From Sideroxydans sp. (lineage in GTDB: Bacteria > Pseudomonadota > Gammaproteobacteria > Burkholderiales > Gallionellaceae), in contig DAIDAJ010000036.1 of NCBI GenBank assembly GCA_027310665.1, forward strand, positions 62,001-126,000: a DNA stretch of 64,000 bases. The letters are read 5' to 3'. Positions 59,391 through 64,000 of this stretch are shown here, in pieces. The translations under genes were made by a program, and so were the position numbers. The stretch's first letter is position 1, and the number at the start of each line of letters is the position of its first letter. The notes under the pieces were generated by a model. It did not search any database and was not told where the DNA came from. It saw only the letters and a program-made list of their open reading frames with translations.

Positions 59391-60029
59391 CTAGTGAATC
59401 ACGTAAACCAGCGGAAACAGGATGATCCACACCATATCCACCATGTGCCAATAGGAAGCGCCGGTTTCCACGCCGGCATGATTTTCCCCGCTGTATCCGC
59501 CGCTCCTCGCCTTCAACATCACCGCCGCCAGGATCACCATGCCGAGTATCACATGCATGAAATGAAAGATCGTCAGCGACAGGTAGAACATGTAGAAAGT
59601 GTTGGTGCTGAGCGAAATACCGGCCGAAAACTTGGCATGGAATTCGATCACCTTGATCACCAGAAAGACCCCTCCCATACCGATGGCTGCTGCGATCCAT
59701 CGAGCACATTCGCGCGCGAGATTTTGTCTGATTGCCGCAACGGCACGAACCACAAAATAGCTACTGGTGATCAGTACCAGGGTATTGATTGCGCCTGAAG
59801 CGATATTGAGGTGCTGTTGCGATTCATTGAACAGCTCCACGTTGTGTGCCCGCGCAAAAGCATATGCGACGAAGAAAATGCCGAAGGCCAGCAGTTCTGC
59901 GAAGATGAAAAACCAGATCGCAAGATCACCCGGCGGCATATCGTGGACTTCATGAGGAACACTCGTATGGCTATGCAAAGCAGCGGGAACATTCCTCGAT
60001 AAGAGAAGAGGGGCGCGAACGCCCCTCAT
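59391..60029 (-). CDS. norE: NorE, cytochrome oxidase subunit III-like protein
   Basis: About 212 residues, five membrane helices, matching heme-copper oxidase subunit III: PPGDLAIWFFIFAELLAFGI, FHFMHVILGMVILAAV, and ASYWHMVDMVWIILFPLVYV with the conserved His residues. NorE is not needed for NorCB assembly but raises activity in some species. The start is unsettled: ATG at 60029 lies within the hairpin after norB, while a TTG at 59978 would give 195 residues beginning near HSHTSVPHEVHD. Confidence 0.85.
   Translation of the reverse strand: MRGVRAPLLLSRNVPAALHSHTSVPHEVHDMPPGDLAIWFFIFAELLAFGIFFVAYAFARAHNVELFNESQQHLNIASGAINTLVLITSSYFVVRAVAAIRQNLARECARWIAAAIGMGGVFLVIKVIEFHAKFSAGISLSTNTFYMFYLSLTIFHFMHVILGMVILAAVMLKARSGGYSGENHAGVETGASYWHMVDMVWIILFPLVYVIH
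60008..60027 (-). terminator. Hairpin after norB overlapping the norE start
   Basis: GAGGGGCG-TTCG-CGCCCCTC on the minus strand forms an 8-base-pair stem 12 bases after the norB stop, followed by TTCTCTT. It is a likely partial terminator or RNA stabiliser at the 3' end of norCB and could also occlude norE translation if that gene starts at 60029. Confidence 0.6.
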
Positions 60030-60039
60030 GGATACATTA

Positions 60040-61431
<1,392 letters not shown>

Positions 61432-61463
61432 CTAAACCGTTTTGTGTCTGGATATCTGCCGAT

Positions 61464-61889
61464 TCAGCCTTCGATGTTCGGTGGCCAATTACTGGTATTG
61501 ATCTCCGAAGTCCATTTCAGGAAGGAGACCAAATCATCGAGTTGCTGATCGGTCAAATTGAATTGCGGCATCTGACGACGGCCAGGAGCACCCGTGGGTT
61601 GAGATTTGATCCATGCCTTGATGAACTCACCACCGCGCCGTTTGTAGACGTTGCCAAGTTCTGGAGCGAAATAGGCACCTTCACCCAGAATTGTGTGGCA
61701 CCCGACACAATCGCGTGTCTCCCAGATGTGTTTGCCGCGAACAACAGAATCGGTGATGTTTTCCCTGTGATCCCGCTTTGGCAGACTTTGTACTGTGTCG
61801 AAGGTCAACGCGATGAACAACAGGAAGAAAAAGACCGCCCCTCCGTAGAATATGTTTCGCGCCATCGCCTTGGTAAACGTTTCGCTCAT
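61464..61889 (-). CDS. norC: Nitric oxide reductase cytochrome c subunit NorC
   Basis: Membrane-anchored cytochrome c that passes electrons to NorB. 141 residues: N-terminal helix (FYGGAVFFFLLFIALTF) not cleaved, heme motif CVGCH at 61-65, and axial Met probably in GRRQMPQFNL. The start at 61889 has a GGAGG site 7 bases upstream; the longer frame to 62000 has none. First gene of the nor operon, with an FNR-type box 150 bases upstream. Confidence 0.96.
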   Translation of the reverse strand: MSETFTKAMARNIFYGGAVFFFLLFIALTFDTVQSLPKRDHRENITDSVVRGKHIWETRDCVGCHTILGEGAYFAPELGNVYKRRGGEFIKAWIKSQPTGAPGRRQMPQFNLTDQQLDDLVSFLKWTSEINTSNWPPNIEG

Positions 61890-62038
61890 AACTTGCCTCC
61901 TGAATGATTGTTGCTGTATTGGTTGTTGCCCTGAACCTGATCGTTTGCATTTCCGCCACGCAGCCGGAGAAGAACGCGAACAATCAAGCGCGGAAATCAC
62001 GGCGCAGTCACATTAACCTATGTGTGGTTTGCCTATCC

Positions 62039-62052
62039 TTGACCACAATCAA
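62039..62052. promoter_or_regulatory. FNR/Dnr-type box between norC and the cytochrome c' gene
   Basis: TTGAC-CACA-ATCAA matches nine of ten bases of the FNR/Dnr consensus. It sits between the divergent norC (start 61889) and cytochrome c'-like gene (start 62175) and could serve either or both. The rest of this 285-base gap shows no gene. Confidence 0.65.
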
Positions 62053-62174
62053 GAGAATCGACGCGTGATAATTTTTTGCAACAGGTATTTTTTGCTGCGC
62101 TAAGATGTCGAGGGGCATTTACCGAGGCACTGCTTTGAGCTTCAGATCGGGCACCGTCACAATGAGGAAGCAAA

Positions 62175-62642
62175 ATGAAAAATTGCAGATTGAGTTGGGC
62201 GCTGGTGGTTGTTTTGCTGATCATCGTTGCGCTATTTGGATATAGATTCACGGTGGGAAACGTCCAGCCATCGGATGACGGCCGTCTGGCGGTCATGCTG
62301 ACCAAGGATGAACGCAATGCGTTATTGCTTGAAATGCGCGCATGGCTGCAAAACTCGCAAAGCATATTGTCCGCAGTGTCAAAAAATGATTTTGAAACGG
62401 TCATCAAAACAGCCAAGGCGTCAGGAATGGACGCAGAGGCAGGAGTGCCAGGCGCGCTATTCAGAAAACTGCCTGTTGAAATGAAGGCGCTTGGTTTTGA
62501 TACGCGCAAGAAATTCGATGACATCGCTGCCGATGCGGAGAAGGTGAAGGATGGCAATCGCATCGTTTCCAAATTGAGCGTTGCGATGAACAATTGCGTC
62601 GCATGTCATGCCACGTATCGTTTCGTCGAAACGGCTCAATAG
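62175..62642 (+). CDS. Membrane-anchored cytochrome c'-like protein
   Basis: 155 residues: N-terminal hydrophobic anchor (LSWALVVVLLIIVALFGYRF), a helical body (LLLEMRAWLQNSQSILSA; KKFDDIAADAEKVKDGN), and a heme motif CVACH at residues 141-145 close to the C-terminus, the layout of class II cytochrome c'. Such proteins bind NO at a five-coordinate heme and protect against it. Lacks the typical cleavable signal; it may be anchored to the periplasmic face. Divergent from norCB with an FNR-type box between, which supports a role in NO handling. Confidence 0.82.
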   Translation: MKNCRLSWALVVVLLIIVALFGYRFTVGNVQPSDDGRLAVMLTKDERNALLLEMRAWLQNSQSILSAVSKNDFETVIKTAKASGMDAEAGVPGALFRKLPVEMKALGFDTRKKFDDIAADAEKVKDGNRIVSKLSVAMNNCVACHATYRFVETAQ

Positions 62643-62687
62643 CTGGATGCCAGCCGACCGCGATCACGTCTGACAGGGACGAAATCC

Positions 62688-63812
62688 GTGGTTCTGGCTT
62701 TCCTCGTATTGGCTGCCATTCTGGGCATGCTGGGCGCGTGCCTGCTACCGGCCGTTACTGACCTTCATCGCGCAGCCCATGTCCATCTGGCCTTTGCGTT
62801 GGGGGTGATGCCGTTGATCATGGGTGCCATGACGCATTTCATTCCCGTCCTCACCCGCACTCGTGCAGCGCCGCGAATTGTCGAAGGCTATCCCCTATTG
62901 GCCTGGTTCGGCGGCGCGATAATCGTGGCCTATTTCATATTCAATTTGCCGGAAGCCTCTCGCGGCTTGGCTGCCCTGCTCGCCCTGTCTGCCACCTCTG
63001 GCCTCGCGACGTGGCAAATCATGCGGGCCAAGGAAGCACTCGGCGGCGCGCATCCGGGATTGCGCTGGTATCTTGCTGCATTGGCCTGTCTGGAGGTGAG
63101 TCTACTGGCAGTGCTTGCCATGTCTATCTGGCCCCAGCAAACGCTGGCGCTCAAGCGCTTGCACCTGCATCTCAATCTTTTCGGCTTTGTCGGACTGAGC
63201 GCCATTGGTACTTTGCAAGTCCTGCTTCCCACCGCTGCCAGACAATCCGATCCCTTAGTTGCGAACAGGTTGCGTGCCGATCTGCCCATGGCACTTGCCG
63301 GTACGATATTGATCGCGGTGGGTGCAGCCTGGTGGCCGTTGCTGTCCTGGCTTGGGCTGTCAATGTGGATAATTCCTTTGAGTCGCCTGATGCGTACCTG
63401 GCTTATGCGCTACCGCACCTCTATCTTCTGTCTGCATGGTGCGGCACCTTTGCTGGCAGTATCGCTGACCGGATTTTCAATCGCGATGCTGGCCGGAGGG
63501 TTGCATGGTGCAGGCTGGCTGGATTCGACCGGTGCGGCACATCTATTCGTTTTTTCTTTCCTGTTTCCTCTGGTCAGCGGTGCGGCAGGACAATTGCTGC
63601 CTCTTTGGCTCCGGCCTGGGCGCCAGACTGATTGGCATGAGCGTGCACGCCAACGACTTACGCTCGCGGCAGGCGGGCGTGCTGTACTGTTTCTCACCGC
63701 AGGCATGCTGGCAGCTGCTGGATTTAAATGGACAAGCTGGCTCGCGCTCGCCACCCTGATCTTCTTCGCTTGGGCAGCTTTCAGTCTGTTACGTGATGCG
63801 TGGAGCCGCTGA
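62688..63812 (+). CDS. Polytopic membrane protein with conserved histidines, denitrification-linked
   Basis: 374 residues with roughly ten to twelve membrane segments. Start assigned to GTG at 62688 (translated MVLAFLVLAAILGMLGAC). His-rich helix edges HRAAHVHLAFALGVMP, LHLHLNLFGFVGLSAIG and HLFVFSFLFPLVSG suggest heme or metal binding, reminiscent of heme-copper oxidase-like and NnrS-like proteins, but neither family's signature is complete. Starts 45 bases after the cytochrome c' gene, so the two probably share a transcript and an NO-related role (inference). Confidence 0.7.
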   Translation: MVLAFLVLAAILGMLGACLLPAVTDLHRAAHVHLAFALGVMPLIMGAMTHFIPVLTRTRAAPRIVEGYPLLAWFGGAIIVAYFIFNLPEASRGLAALLALSATSGLATWQIMRAKEALGGAHPGLRWYLAALACLEVSLLAVLAMSIWPQQTLALKRLHLHLNLFGFVGLSAIGTLQVLLPTAARQSDPLVANRLRADLPMALAGTILIAVGAAWWPLLSWLGLSMWIIPLSRLMRTWLMRYRTSIFCLHGAAPLLAVSLTGFSIAMLAGGLHGAGWLDSTGAAHLFVFSFLFPLVSGAAGQLLPLWLRPGRQTDWHERARQRLTLAAGGRAVLFLTAGMLAAAGFKWTSWLALATLIFFAWAAFSLLRDAWSR

Positions 63813-64000
63813 GCTGATTACGAACCGCAATATCCGGCACTGGCATTTGTTTGCAGGAACGGTGCTTGTTGCGCTATCTGTTTTTGCCTGATCACAGGCG
63901 AGGGTCAATGGGCAAACCGTCCTGCCCGTTCATTTCGCTACGGACTCACTGTGAGGGGCAGCGGACAATTTATGCCAGATCAATATTTCGTAGCCACCGT
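63813..64000. other. Window end, no gene established
   Basis: No complete gene in the last 188 bases. A plus-strand ATG at 63971 opens a frame (MPDQYFVAT) that runs off the window and may be the start of a downstream gene, but ten codons are not enough to say; a GAGGGG stretch is about 14 bases upstream. Confidence 0.4.

Noticed and set aside
62688-63812. Assignment of the polytopic membrane protein as NnrS
   Set aside because: Similar size and helix count, but the WHAHEM-type motif of NnrS was not seen; left unassigned.
63971-64000. Possible start of a downstream plus-strand gene
   Set aside because: Only ten codons visible before the window ends; not enough to support a call.

Overview
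The window looks like a betaproteobacterial chromosome. The rpsB-tsf-pyrH-frr-uppS-cdsA-dxr-rseP-bamA-skp-lpxD-fabZ-lpxA order is the standard proteobacterial arrangement. The denitrification genes (cytochrome cd1 nitrite reductase, cNOR-type NO reductase) and the abundance of c-type cytochromes suggest a denitrifying or iron/sulfur-oxidising member of the Nitrosomonadales (Gallionellaceae/Sulfuricellaceae type). The taxonomic placement is inference; no rRNA or tRNA gene was seen.

Region 1 (1-12.3 kb, minus strand) is the translation and envelope-biogenesis cluster, tightly packed with many ATGA start/stop overlaps, headed by a clear rpsB promoter. Region 2 (12.3-24.2 kb, minus) holds a YcgR-like PilZ protein, PII protein GlnB, NAD synthetase, a large EF-hand membrane protein, RmuC, a dienelactone hydrolase-like protein, TypA/BipA, and a translationally coupled pair of a PhnD-like lipoprotein and a PAS-GGDEF diguanylate cyclase. 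Region 3 (24.5-32.3 kb, plus) has an RhlE-type DEAD-box helicase with a long leader, map, glnD (the PII uridylyltransferase acting on GlnB from region 2), a patatin-like lipoprotein and an orphan TAXI-type binding protein. A giant AsmA protein and a TPR-methyltransferase follow on the minus strand.

Region 4 (37.7-46.2 kb) is accessory and AT-richer. It holds a likely unannotated small RNA with C-rich loops (about 38151-38256), a run of very short hydrophobic-tailed proteins two of which share an LGWLAAxxVSIA tail, a PsiF-like secreted protein, scars of a response regulator, an IS5-type transposase and a truncated Cys/Met PLP enzyme, a DUF3079 protein, an HPP membrane protein with a separate CBS partner, a hemerythrin, a MarR regulator with an AT-rich operator array, and a ferredoxin reductase/cytochrome P450 pair.

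Region 5 (46.2-64 kb) is the nitrite/NO respiration island: nirS-nirM-nirC-nirF-nirDL-nirG-nirH, then nirJ-nirN, then norC-norB-norE-norF-norQ-[membrane 4Fe-4S protein]-norD, with a divergent cytochrome c'-like gene and a polytopic membrane protein. Near-consensus FNR/Dnr boxes precede nirS, nirJ and the norC/cytochrome c' divergent promoter, so the genes probably form an oxygen/NO-controlled regulon: NirS makes NO from nitrite, NirF/DL/G/H/J/N build its heme d1, NorCB reduces NO to N2O, and NorQ/NorD/NorE/NorF assist NorCB. No nirE (siroheme-forming methyltransferase) and no Dnr-type regulator lies in this window.
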